From Antedon bifida (Eukaryota > Echinodermata > Crinoidea > Comatulida > Antedonidae), in the NCBI GenBank assembly GCA_963402885.1, contig OY727102.1:14694001-14758000 (forward strand): 64,000 nucleotides of DNA, in the 5' to 3' direction. Positions 10,931 to 21,719 of this stretch are shown in pieces; position 1 is the first letter of the stretch; every line of letters starts with the position of its first letter. A program made the translations under genes and the position numbers. A model generated the notes under the pieces. It was not told the origin of the DNA. It made no database searches and saw nothing but the letters and a program-made list of their open reading frames with translations.

Positions 10931-13900
10931 TCAGTAAACCTTTACACTATATATTTCCTTCAATGCTAGAATTAGTTTAATGATTGGAGTAAGCAATGCT
11001 GTTAATACAGGTAGACTGTAATACTGTAAATAATAGGACACGTCCTGGACTTTGACAATTCCTAGTATGCTTAACATTCCTTTGCTTGTTGGTGGAAGAC
11101 ATCTTGTTCTCCAGTAGAGCAAGATATTATGATAATGAGATAGGTCAAAGTTCAAATACACAAGCTGGCTCTGTAAGAAATATTTGTGTTATTTAAATAA
11201 GAAATAAATACAGTAGTAGGTAGCCCAAACAGTTGGAACTGGTTTTCATTAGGGCCCTGCATTTTATGCTATTTAAAAAACAAAGTCTAAGTCCTAGTCA
11301 TTACTATTATTAATCAAACAATTTAGAATTTTAAAGCCTCAATTCTAAACATCTCAAATATTTGTCACACTAAAGCCATGTCTACACTAAAAATGTGATG
11401 GAAAATCAGTCATGAATTGTGTGTGCAGAGTACTTACAAGTTTGGAGTTGAATTCATGTACATTTCTTTGGACAAGCACCTCCATGTTCTGAGCTTCAAT
11501 TAACATTGATACAATCAAAATAGTCCAAGATCCAATGCACACAAGAAGTGAAATCCTATATATAAAATAAACTATTAGTATTAGTAAAGTAGTAGGTTAG
11601 TAGCTTGGTGGCTAACATGCTTGCCCTTCAATCACAGGGTCCAATCCTGACCTAGTGCCAGGGTCCAATCCTGACCTAGTGCCAGGGTCCAATCCTGACC
11701 TAGTGCCAGGGTCCAATCCTGACCTAGTGCCAGGGTCGTCCTATCCTGACCTAGTGCTAGGGTCGTCCTATCCTGACCTAGTGCCAGGGTAAAATCCCGA
11801 CCTAGTGCCAGGGTAAAATCCCGACCTAGTGCCAGGGTAAAATCCTGACCTAGAGCAAGGGTTAATCCTGACCTAGAGCAAGGGTTGTAGCAATAAAATA
11901 TTATAGGGTATTATAGTTTAAGATGTTTAAAATGATTAAATACATATTATAATACTTTAAACATTACCAGCTTTTAATTCTCTTTGGCGTGAGCTTACTC
12001 TTTGCCAGCATGTTGTCAGCGAGAAAGTAGAGAAGAGTTGCCAAGCCAGCAAGATAAAGAAGAATAGCAAGCTGGTATGAGGCTGGGGTCTTGGACAAGT
12101 CAGTCCCTAGTTCTTCTTCTATGTAGTTCTGTTGTAAATGTATTCATTATTAATTTATAATAAAAAAAGAAAATCAATTATTATACTGTACAATATTTTT
12201 GATTAATATAAAACAGCTACATGATGAATAAATACTTTTATATCTATATTAGGAAACATTTCTAATCAAATTAGAGCATGTGTTTCAGGCCATATTGAGC
12301 ATTTTTTTAAAAACAATTTTGGCCTATAAAATGTAACATTGGACATCTGAATAAAAAAAAAATTGATTTTTAAAATTTGTCATCATAGTTTGTCGTATTC
12401 TTTACAGCGTAGTATCTCCCATAATTCGTCAAAGTGACAAATCAAAATCTAGTTTAATTTTTAGTTTTGTAAAAAGTGTTTACCAATAATCTGTAAAATC
12501 CATCGTGCCACACTAAACAGGTTGAGTTGAAATTGTCTTGATTAGACATGTCCAGCGGATGCATAGATGAGAATGATTGCAGTTTCTTGTTGCATTCTAT
12601 GATTGTATTCAAAGTATTTCCTGGTAGATTAGAATAAATAAACCAATAAATAGTATACAAATAATTAATGCTTATGAGTTAAATGGTGAGAATATTTCAT
12701 TCGTTGAAAAATTGACTGCTCTCATTTAACGAGGTGGAGCCGAGTTAAATAGAGCAGTCAATTTTGAATGTAATATTTTCTCCATTCAATGAATACAAAA
12801 CATTGATTATTTGTTTCATAACACACCTACTTTATTCAAGTTATCCATTGTAAATCATTGACAAAGGCTAGGCCAGGAAGCTAGGCTCCAACTTTAGAGT
12901 AGGACAGTTATAGACGGCGCGCATAACAAGATTTCCGAACGTGATCAGTCAACGTCGCATGGCAAATATTCTCAATATGTTTAGATGAACGTGTATTAGA
13001 GCCGTTCACTATCACCATTAGATATCACTTTTTATTAGATATAGGGCTAATTCCAAATGAAACATGTAATTGACCAATCAAATTGCAAGAATGAATCAGG
13101 TGTGGTATAATACACTATTGTGTCCTCACTCAAGGTGTAATTAAAAGTAAATACATTCAATTTTCACTGACAGATGAAGGGTTAGTGTTACCCGAAAGCT
13201 GTACCATTTCTTTCTGGCTGTTTTATCAAACTTTATGTGACAAAAAATGTGATGTGCCCATATATGGATGATGATGTCATATCATTACCATATTTGGGCA
13301 TATCACTACAACATTTGGGCACATCATACTTTTTATCACATAAAGTTTGATAGTGTAGAATAACTAGTTAAGTGTAATATTTTATTTTATTAATTTTTTT
13401 TAATTTATTCAATTATGCCATTCAAGTGGGAACAAAGTTCTAAATATACAAAATGCTGGCATTTACCATGTAAGAAATGAAACAGTTGATACACAAAACC
13501 AATGATGATAAAAGCCATGATCACAATCATATGTATTTCTTTTGGCGTCAACCTCATGTTGTCCATTTCAGGCCAGATACTGACCCCTCCACCTGGACCA
13601 ACAGTGGAAATCTTTGATTTTGCAATTCTGTGCTTCTCTTCTAAAATCTTTTGTTTCTGCAAGGCTTTTCCTTTAACATTTAAATAGATAAATAGAAAAA
13701 GAAAATAACACACTTCGATAGCAACTTTTCATGAAATACTCAAATGATGATGACAATGTTTTTAATAGTAATGCACTTGTCAATTGTATGACCCACTATA
13801 CGACCCCCGGGAGAGGTGTGTCATTTGTTCGATGGGGATCATTATGAATACCATGACGCAGCTCTGCTTACCTTTAGGTGACTATGATGCACCCATTTTG

Positions 13901-14457
13901 GCGCACTGTGGCCATGTTGTTCATGAAAGGGTGGGTGGTAAAGTGACGGACATTGACACATCATTAGCATTGATATGACGTACCATCTAGTTTTTTAAAT
14001 AATTATTTGTAAATGATTCATCCATGACATCTAGTCGTAGAGTGGGTCATACAATTGATAAATGCATAATAATAACAATTGTTAGTATTCAATTACCTGG
14101 AGTCATTCTTAACTGTGCTAAACTGGGACTTACTGAAACTTCTTCATTGTCTGAATCATGGGTCAATTTCTTTTTTACAGCAGACATTGGTGTTAAGAGA
14201 GAGGTCTTAAGTCGATTCTCCTTTCCACTAGGCCTAGGAGTTAACTCTTTTCCACTAGGCCTTGGGGTTAAAGGCGGCCTCTTCAAATGCATAATCATTG
14301 GTGAGCTTTCAAAGAATCTTTTCATTCTCGTTACATCTGCATTCTTTTCATCTTGACTGCTGGTTGACCGCAATGACCGATTTGACTTGCGAGTTGATGG
14401 TGACCTTGAGGGCAATTCTGCTACAGGAGGGTTTGATAACTTTAGTTGACCAGACAT
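10931..14457 (-). CDS. Unrecognised multi-pass membrane protein with Ser/Pro-rich N-terminus, six exons
   Basis: Exons in reading order on the minus strand: 14457-14097, 13670-13467, 12620-12484, 12128-11968, 11555-11438, 11170-10931. All have GT-AG borders and compatible phases (1, 1, 0, 2, 0), giving 406 residues. Residues 1-120 are hydrophilic with many S/T-P sites (RSPST, SSPM, LLTPM) and a tandem LTPRPSGKE duplication at about 63-80. Four hydrophobic segments lie at about 166-186, 252-272, 288-307 and 377-397. Between segments 1 and 2 is a polar loop with an NST sequon and two cysteines. Proline-directed phosphorylation sites in front of membrane spans resemble nuclear-envelope or ER proteins under cell-cycle control, but that is inference; I cannot name a family. 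Start chosen as the ATG at 14457 opening the Ser-rich exon. It diverges from CENP-H, with about 2 kb between start codons. Poly(A) signal AATAAA on the minus strand at 10893-10888. Introns contain family A and other MITEs and a SINE-derived array. Confidence 0.85.
11608..11890 (+). repeat. tRNA-like SINE with tandemly amplified B-box unit (24 bp)
   Basis: The head TAGCTTGGTGGCTAACATGC resembles a tRNA A box and D arm; CTTGCCCTTCAATCACAGGG follows as an anticodon-arm-like stretch. GGGTCCAATCC resembles a B box (GGTTCGAATCC). From 11637 the unit GGGTCCAATCCTGACCTAGT + GCCA (24 bp) repeats about ten times with drift (variants GGGTCGTCCTATCC, GGGTAAAATCCCG, AGGGTTAATCC). The array is in intron 4 of the minus-strand membrane-protein gene, between its fourth and fifth coding exons. 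Confidence 0.75.
12673..12785. mobile_element. Small inverted-repeat element
   Basis: AAATTGACTGCTCT on the left is mirrored by AGAGCAGTCAATTTT on the right, with outer arms AATGGTGAGAATATTTCATT and AATATTTTCTCCATT. A short loop contains GAGGTGGAGCCGAGTT. It lies in intron 2 of the minus-strand membrane-protein gene. Confidence 0.65.
13213..13360. mobile_element. MITE-like element, family A
   Basis: TATCAAACTTTATGTGACAA on the left and ATCACATAAAGTTTGATAGT on the right form the arms. The core has GATGTGCCCATATATGG and CCATATTTGGGCATATCAC. It is family A in a symmetrical form, in intron 2 of the minus-strand gene. Confidence 0.65.
13765..14067. mobile_element. MITE-like element with about 30-bp inverted ends
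   Basis: Left end GTCAATTGTATGACCCACTA and right end TAGAGTGGGTCATACAATTG are inverted copies, extended on both sides by ATGCA-like bases. The interior holds no transposase; short open frames inside are incidental. It occupies most of intron 1 of the minus-strand gene. Confidence 0.7.
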
Positions 14458-14639
14458 TGAATCTTCCAGCCAGAAATACTACTATCAATACAATAGAAAA
14501 AAAATGAAACCGGAAAGCTGTTTTAAATCAATATATTTAAAAAAGACAATATTTAAAATCAAATTAATTGCTATGTGAGCTGAACAGCAACTGTACTTTC
14601 TTTCTTTAACCACCAATCTAAATGTACCTTTTTACTACA

Positions 14640-15440
14640 CCTTAACTATATTATTAATTAAGGCTTTAATGCCAATCTGTAGCCTAGCCTAGTAGGCTAG
14701 GTTTATTTTATATGAGTGAACCTTAAATTAGGCCTAGTAGTAGTAGTACTAAGTAGTAGTATTACTATAGTAGGTCTAGTCTAGGCTAGGCCTAGTAGTT
14801 AGGCCTACCTAGCCTACTAGTCCTAGTCTAGCTATATCTAGGGCCGGCTAGGGCCTAGACTAGGCTAGAGTAGTACTAGCTAGGGCAGGCCTAGGCCTAT
14901 ACTAGGCCTAGCTAGCATAGTTAGGCCTAGGGCCTAGGCCCTGTTAAGTAAGTAGGTAGTAGGACAGGCAGGGAGACTTAGTTAATATAAAAGGTGAGGT
15001 CTTTTAATTTTATTACCAGACATAGAATAACAGTTATATAAAGTCTAAAAAGTGACCAAAACATACAAGAATCAAGTTTTGTATTTTCCGCTACTTTCTA
15101 GTCTGTGCATTACAGACAGCATAACATAAGCAAATTATACTCTATAGACAGTCTGGAAATAATAAGCCTATGAAAAATTATTTTGGAACTTTAGATGGCG
15201 CAATTTTTTAACACAAATGGCGGAAAAGTTAAATTCCGACAGCGGAGTATAACAAAAACATTCTTTTTGAACTGTAAGTAATAATAATACCTAAGTTTGC
15301 AGTTTAACCAAGGCCTACTAGGTAAGTAGGGCCTAGGCCTAGCTAGTAGTAGGCCTAGCTAGGTCTATTATTATATTATTAGGCAAGAGGAGGGCTCTCT
15401 ACTAGCAGCTAGTAGTAGGCTAGGCCCTAGCTACCTAGGC
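14640..15440. repeat. CTAG / AGGCCT-rich low-complexity block
   Basis: Two dense patches (about 14680-14960 and 15305-15440) are built from variants of CTAGGCCTAG, TAGTAGTAG and CTAGCTAG. The period is irregular, so it is not a clean tandem repeat. The same TAGGCCTA core is scattered singly across the whole window. Confidence 0.7.
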
Positions 15441-16345
15441 GGGGTTCCAGGACGATTCGGCCCTGAGACGATTCGGCCCGGGACTATTCGGCCCACTTTT
15501 AGTGGGACGTTTCGGCCCAAAAGTGGGTCAACCACCTTGCGGGCCGAATCATCCCACATTTATGATTTAGCCTAGACAAAACCAATGACTGTTAATTTAA
15601 TAATGTTATATAGGCCTATTATATTATAGGCATAGCCCTAGGAGGTCTAGGCCTTCACTACAGTAGTTTTTTTTTCGGTTTTTATCAATTTTTCAAAGGT
15701 GTTTGAACTAAACCATTATGTATTTAAATGTAAATAATTCTTCTTATACCGTCGTGTTTACAAACGGTATCGTTTTGTGTAAGTTTAGTCAAGTTTTTTC
15801 CGGGAAATTTGGTGTTTTGTTTGCTAGGCTAGGCCTAGGTTGAGGACGAAAAACGAATTCTCGGCCAACCTACAGTAACTAGAGTAGTAGAGAAACAACC
15901 TGGAAAATGTATTCCATCTGACTGTACGTCATTAATGTTTTATTATTAATTTAATATAAATCAAACGTTGATACAAAATACATTTCTGCCCTAACTAAAC
16001 AGCGCCTACTCTAAAACACGATTGAATGGCAGAATATTAATCAATTATAATAATAGGCCTATTGCTATATTTATTATCCTTTATTTATTTAACTTGTGAA
16101 GGAGTCTTATGAAAACGTCTACGAAGATAGGGCATCCACGTGTCTTGGCCCACTACTCATTCTCCTATAAATGAATAGGCCTAAAGAAAAAAAAAACATA
16201 CATTATTTAAACATTAATTACACTTCTTGTCGAAGTCAATAAATTGATCGTCTCAGGGTCGAATCTTCCCGGGCCGAATTGTCCCAGGGCCGAATCGTCC
16301 CGGGCCGAATCGTCTCGGGGCCTAATCGTCCCGTTACCTGCTATA
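15440..16345. mobile_element. Element bounded by inverted arrays of a GGGACGATTCGGCC motif
   Basis: At 15445-15560 the motif (GACGATTCGGCCC, GGACTATTCGGCCC, GGACGTTTCGGCCC) recurs about four times. At 16250-16345 its complement (GGGCCGAATCGTCCC and variants) recurs about five times. Between them lie about 700 bp without recognisable coding sequence. Arrays in opposite orientation at both ends suggest a DNA transposon with iterated terminal or subterminal repeats, which are often transposase sites. No transposase is present. Confidence 0.6.
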
Positions 16346-16518
16346 GGCGAGCTATATATTAGGCCTACTATTCCACTAGCTAGGCAGCTAGTATAGTAAG
16401 TTAGCCTGCATCCTCTAAATAAATATGGACATGATTTTCTAATAAAACATTATTCATTGAAACATTTTTTAAATCAAAATAGGAATTATATTGTTTATTA
16501 GAAACTTTGTCATTTAAA

Positions 16519-19500
16519 ATGGCTGAATCTGTTGACCACAACAAGACATTCGATGAGATTTCACAATCATTCAGAAATGGAAAGCTAACAGTTCCTCCAA
16601 GTGGCATCCATGTTTTCATCAATGAGAACAAAGATAAAGAAGAAGTCAATATACTCCTTGAACTACAAAGGTAATGCATAAGGTTTACGATGATATTGGT
16701 CATGTTTGAAATCGGTCGCATCTAATTTTGATTGTGATAAAATCAACTTCCGGCATTTTGTATAGTGCGCAAAATTTTTATAAAACGATTTGTAAAAAAA
16801 AACACATTAAAATTCAAGATAAAATGAAAACACAAATTATTTATAATTAGGAGATAACCATTTATATTTACTGTACAAACGTCAATAGTATTATTACTGT
16901 AGTATTTCTATATTTAGACGATTGTAAAGTTAACTAAAATCATAAAGAGCGTTTTAATTAAAAACATCTATAAACGACGATGAAGTATCTAGTGCGCCCC
17001 ATACAAATTAGCGCAACCAAATTAAAACTTGACAGATATCAAACGTTACCGATATGGTAAAAAGTGTCACGACGCTCCATACAAAATACCGGATGTTGAT
17101 TTTCTCACAACCAATATTAAACGTGACCGATTTCAAGCGTGATAGATTTATTATACCTCCATGGGTAATGTATTTTTGTTTAAGATTTTTTTGCCAAATG
17201 TTAACTTTAGTTCATACTTTTTATCACCAAGGGTTTTTAACATGCAAAGAAATAGATGATTTAACCTAAAATATTCCTGAAAATTGTCATAATAATTGAG
17301 CTGGAGAATCACAAAAAAAGGATGTGTGCTGGTGGAATAGTCTGGGATCCAGACGGAGTTTTGACTTAATATTAGTAAAAAGATAAATATTTTGGCACAT
17401 TTGGCGTTTAATACATATACTACAGTACTTGAGCTTGTAATCTGTATTTTCAGACAAAAATCGAAACGTCTAAACTAACATAAAAAGACTATAAATACAA
17501 ACTTGGGGCAAGTCAAGCTGGTGGTACTACAGTCATTATATAATATTTTAAAAAAGCAATAAACCAAAAAAAACAACTAAAACATGACTCAACCTTAAAT
17601 TTGATAATGACATATTTACTTTGCATATCTTTTTTTCTAATTCACTATCTTTATTTTTATAACTATTTAAAAACAATATAAATTGTGTTGTTTTTACAAT
17701 AGGTTAAAAGAATGGATTCAGTCTCAAACTTTGGAGTTGGAAACAGTGTTAAAGTTAAGGAAAACGCACACCCCTTCCATGGATGTTGATGATGCTGATG
17801 ATGTTGAATACAGGTTAGTGCTCAGTCATCATTTATATATATATATTATCATCTTTGGTAAAATAGTAGCATCAATTTGCGTTCTGTTATAAACACAATA
17901 ACGGGTTATAAACACAATAACAGAAGCCATAATTGACCGGGTAAGGCAAAATGTTTACAACCATTGTACAGCGGGCGGGTGAAATTTCCTCGCTACAAGT
18001 ATTAAACAAAAAACTAGAAATAGAACATCACGCTATGATTGATAAGGTCGATGAACTCGAACAATACAACAGGCGTTGCACGGATGATGAGGACATCATT
18101 CATTTCAAACTCTCATTACATGACAGTCTGTTATGTCGCATCCCCAACAATACAGTACCATTCATGCCATTCTGTATTTGGCTCAGTAGATACAGTATAA
18201 GTTCTGTTCACCCTTTCTTTTCAACATATATATCTTTATGTAATTTTACAGGATAATGGAGTTACAACATAAACTGCTGGATGTTACTGCATCAAATTCA
18301 TTGAAAGAACTTGTTATTAAAAGGTTTGTGTTTACAGTTGTAAAGCAATTAAAGTATTTAACCATTTACTTACGACGTATCATTTGTGCGGAGGGTTTAT
18401 CATTTTTATCTCTGTTGTGTGTGCATGGAAATAGCGCCGTTCCACATTCAAAATGTTGAATTGATATTATTCAATTCAATCTGACTAAAATGTATCTTGT
18501 GTGAATTCATGCTAAGTGGAGGGTTTATCATTTTGATATCTGTTGTTTGTGCATGCACCATTCCACCATACCACATTCAGAGTGATATACTTTCAGTTGC
18601 AAGCATGCCACTAAATGGTCTGGATATCACAAGCATGACTCGAACCAAGAGCCTTAAGTTTGATAGTGTAGACACTTTTTTTAAATCTGTAGATTCACTT
18701 TATCTTAAAGAGGTTCCCACTCATTGACCCATGGTTTCCTCATGGGCTGTACACTAAATGTTTAATAAATACATATTATCATATTATTTTTAAATGTTAG
18801 AATTCAATGCACTGATGCGTTGTTAAAGATTCTTTTCCCTCACAACAAAGAAGACAAAGTTAAAGACCAGCAGGTGTACATTGACTTGGTAGACGAGCAA
18901 ACAAAGTTAGTGACTGAGATTCTAGGCCATCAAAAGGCTATTGAAAGGACACAGAAGGAGCTGGACAGTGTACGGCAGGAAGCAATAGGTAAGACAGGGC
19001 TACTCGCTTATTCCAGCCATCCGTCAACAAAACATTTTGGTTTTCTAGTGTGATGTGCCCAAATATGGTAGTGATATGACATCATCATGTCCATACATTA
19101 TATGGTCACATCAAATTTTTTTGTCACATAAAGTTTGATAGTGTAGACAGGGCTGTAAGGACATTGAGTAGGATAAATGATCCTCAGATGTTAGTAGAAA
19201 ACTCACAATTGCTGCTTTTTTACAACTTATTTTTTGTAGCTGTGAAGCAGGAAAATCGGGTACTAATGAGTGGATATCAGCAGATGAAAGCAGACAAGGT
19301 GAAAACCAAAAAAACAAAAAAAAGACAGAAACAAGAAGAGTTGATGTGAGTTGAATAATCATTAAATATGACTAAGAGTTGATTATAAAGAGATGCAACA
19401 TTGGATCATCCATTGTGTCAAGATTGACTGGGTGCTTACGTTGTATTCTAGTGCGAACAAAAAAAACTCTAGGTAATAATTAGTACTAGATAGAATCCTT

Positions 19501-21693
19501 GGAACCTTGAGAGAAGTATTGATTGTTTTTTAAAAAAAGTTTGAGGATGGCTGATGATACAAAATACAAAACATAGTATTTTAAATCCCTCCTCTACCCC
19601 TGAACATGTATAGTTTATTCTCTACCATGAACATGCATAGTTTGTTCTCTACCATGAACATGCATAGTTTATTCTCTACCATGAACATGCATAGTTTATG
19701 CTCTACCATGAACATGCAAAGTTTATTCTCTACCATGAACATGCATAGTTTATGTTCTACCATGAACATGCATAGTTTATGCTCTACCATGAACATGCAT
19801 AGTTTATGCTCTACCATGAACATGCATAGTTTATGCTCTAACCTGAACATGCACAGTTATGTTCTACAGTATCTAAACATGCATAGTTTATGCTCTACCC
19901 TGAACATGCATAGTTTATGCTCCACCCTAAGCTTGCGTAGTTTATGCTCTAACATGGACATAAATAGTTTATGCTCTACCCTAAACATGCTTAGTTTATG
20001 CTCTACCATGAACATGCAAAGTTTATGCTCTACCTGAACATGCATAGTTCATGCTCTACCCTGATCATGCATAGTTTATGCTCTACCCTGCATATTCTTA
20101 TTTTATACTTTACCCAGAACATGCATAGCTTATGCTTCACCCTGATCATGCATAGTTTATGCCCTACCCTGAACATGCATAGTTTATGCCCTACCCTGAA
20201 CATGCATAGTTTATGCTCTACCATAAACATGCATAGTTTATGCCCTTTCCTGAATATGCCTAGTTTATGCTCTACCATGAACATGCATAGTTTTTGCATG
20301 TTCATACCCATACACAGTTATGTTCACCCTAAGCTTGCATAGTTTATGCTCTACCTTGAACATGCATAGTTTATGCTCTACCCTGAACATTCATAGTTTA
20401 TGCTCCACCCTAAGCTTGCATAGTTTATGCTCTACCCTGATCATGCATAGTTTATGCTCCACCCTAAGCTTGCATAGTTTATGCTCTACACTGAACATTC
20501 ATAGTTTATGCTCCACCCTAAGCTTGCATAGTTTATGCTCTACCTTGAACATGCATAGTTTATGCTCTACCCTGATCATGCATAGTTTATGCTCCACCCT
20601 AAGCTTGCATAGTTTATGCTCTACCCTGATCATGCATAGTTTATGCTCCACCCTAAGCTTGCATAGTTTATGCTCTACACTGAACATTCATAGTTTATGC
20701 TCCACCCTAAGCTTGCATAGTTTATGCTCTACACTGAACATTCATAGTTTATGCTCCACCCTAAGCTTGCATAGTTTATGCTCTACACTGAACATGCATA
20801 GTTTATGCTCCACCCTAAGCTTGCATAGTTTATGCTCTACACTGAACATTCATAGTTTATGCTCCACCCTAAGCTTGCATAGTTTATGCTCTACACTGAA
20901 CATTCATAGTTTATGCTCCACCCTAAGCTTGCATAGTTTATGCTCTACACTGAACAGGCATAGTTTATGCTCCACTCTAAGCTTGCTTAGTTTATGCTCT
21001 ACCATGATCATACATATTATATGTCCTACCTGAACATGCATAGTTTATGCTCTACCATGAACATGCATAGTTTATGCTCTACCTTGAACATGCATTGTTT
21101 CATTTTAATTTACTTTTAGAAATGTACTTTGCTTTTTATGCCGATTTTTCACTAGGTGAATTTGTTGAAAGCCTCAGCTTTACGCATGCGTAGAGAGGTA
21201 TTTGAGAAGATGCAAACATGATTACACATGCATATAAGCTGACGCTATCGATTTTAGATAACAAATTCGCTTAGTGGAAAACCAACTTAAGCTAATTGAT
21301 CAGCATGTTTTATTTAAGGGCTAGTGTTGCCCAAAAGCTCTTCTAACTTTTCTACTTTATCGTTTTGATTTAGCTTTTCGCTTTTTTTTTTAAATCTTCA
21401 TTGAGATCCAGCCACTGATACCCACAGCATTGTCATTTTTCAGTTATTTGCCTTTGGATTTATATATATATATATTAATAAATAAATGAAAATTATATAC
21501 ATAAAATATGTTATAATAACAAAAACATTTTGTATTTTTTAGACAAGAAGAACTGGAAGACATTTCATCCAAAATAACTATTACACAGCACATCTTGCAA
21601 GCATTGATAATGGGAAGTGGTGTTAATTGGGCTAAAGACCCAGAATTACAGCAACTGTTAATTAGTCTTGGGAGACACTGTGGATTTATCTAA
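16519..21693 (+). CDS. CENPH: Centromere protein H (CENP-H), six exons
   Basis: Exons 16519-16670, 17703-17813, 18252-18323, 18801-18988, 19240-19345, 21543-21693; all GT-AG with matching phases, giving 259 residues against 247 in human. CENP-H belongs to the constitutive centromere-associated network. It forms the CENP-HIKM complex that bridges CENP-C/CENP-N nucleosome contacts to the outer kinetochore. The protein is mostly helical and charged; exons 4-5 encode coiled coil (LVDEQTKLVTEILGHQKAIE, then TQKELDSVRQE and a Lys-rich run). The C-terminal exon is diagnostic: QEELEDISSKITITQHILQA and then GSGVNWAKDPELQQLL match the conserved CENP-H tail in order and position (Gln-His core, then G(S/T).VNWA.DP.L). 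The start is the ATG opening MAESVDHNKT. Intron 2 holds retroelement debris and intron 5 a 1.5-kb minisatellite. The N-terminal half is diverged, as is usual for kinetochore proteins. Confidence 0.92.
17951..18110 (+). pseudogene. Retroelement ORF1-like coiled-coil fragment in CENP-H intron 2
   Basis: The stretch ending LEIEHHAMIDKVDELEQYNR resembles the 'D.LEQYSRR' coiled-coil ends found in ORF1 or gag-like proteins of non-LTR elements. CENP-H exons 2 and 3 join in phase without it, so it is read as intronic debris rather than an exon. Confidence 0.4.
19047..19158. mobile_element. MITE-like element, family A (left end missing)
   Basis: Core GATGTGCCCAAATATGGTAG, then CATCATCATGTCCATA, ending CACATAAAGTTTGATAGTGT + AGACAGGGCT. 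It lies in CENP-H intron 4. A lone right end (AGTTTGATAGTGTAGACACT) also sits at about 18657-18677. Confidence 0.65.
19600..21095. repeat. 27-bp minisatellite with a 54-bp higher-order phase
   Basis: The unit is AACATGCATAGTTTATGCTC + TACCATG (27 bp), about 55 copies in CENP-H intron 5. From about 20325 to 20990 it becomes a regular 54-bp dimer in which one unit carries CACCCTAAGCTTGCATAG and the other TACACTGAACATTCATAG. Because 27 is a multiple of three and the unit has stop-free frames, long ORFs (up to 237 codons) appear on both strands. They encode only 9-residue repeats such as MHSLCSTLN and are not genes. Confidence 0.95.
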
Positions 21694-21719
21694 GTATTAA
21701 AACTATACTATATTTTTGA

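Larger units (their letters stand above)
14458..16518. promoter_or_regulatory. Divergent interval between the membrane-protein gene and CENP-H
   Basis: The two start codons face away from each other over about 2.06 kb, so both promoters must lie here unless 5' exons extend further. No TATA box or initiator could be assigned. Much of the interval is filled by the CTAG/AGGCCT-rich block and the 15440-16345 element described separately. CENP-H is likely to start close to its ATG, since no acceptor is obvious just upstream. Confidence 0.4.

Noticed and set aside
13784..13978. 64-codon frame with several cysteines
   Set aside because: It lies inside the inverted-repeat element in intron 1 of the minus-strand gene and has no splice support.
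14024..14507. Plus-strand frames over the first exon of the minus-strand membrane-protein gene
   Set aside because: They are the antisense of a well-supported coding exon and part of a MITE.
20320..21033. 237-codon open frame and mirrored frames on the other strand
   Set aside because: It consists only of the 27-bp minisatellite translated as 9-residue repeats. It lies inside CENP-H intron 5 and both strands are open for the same reason.
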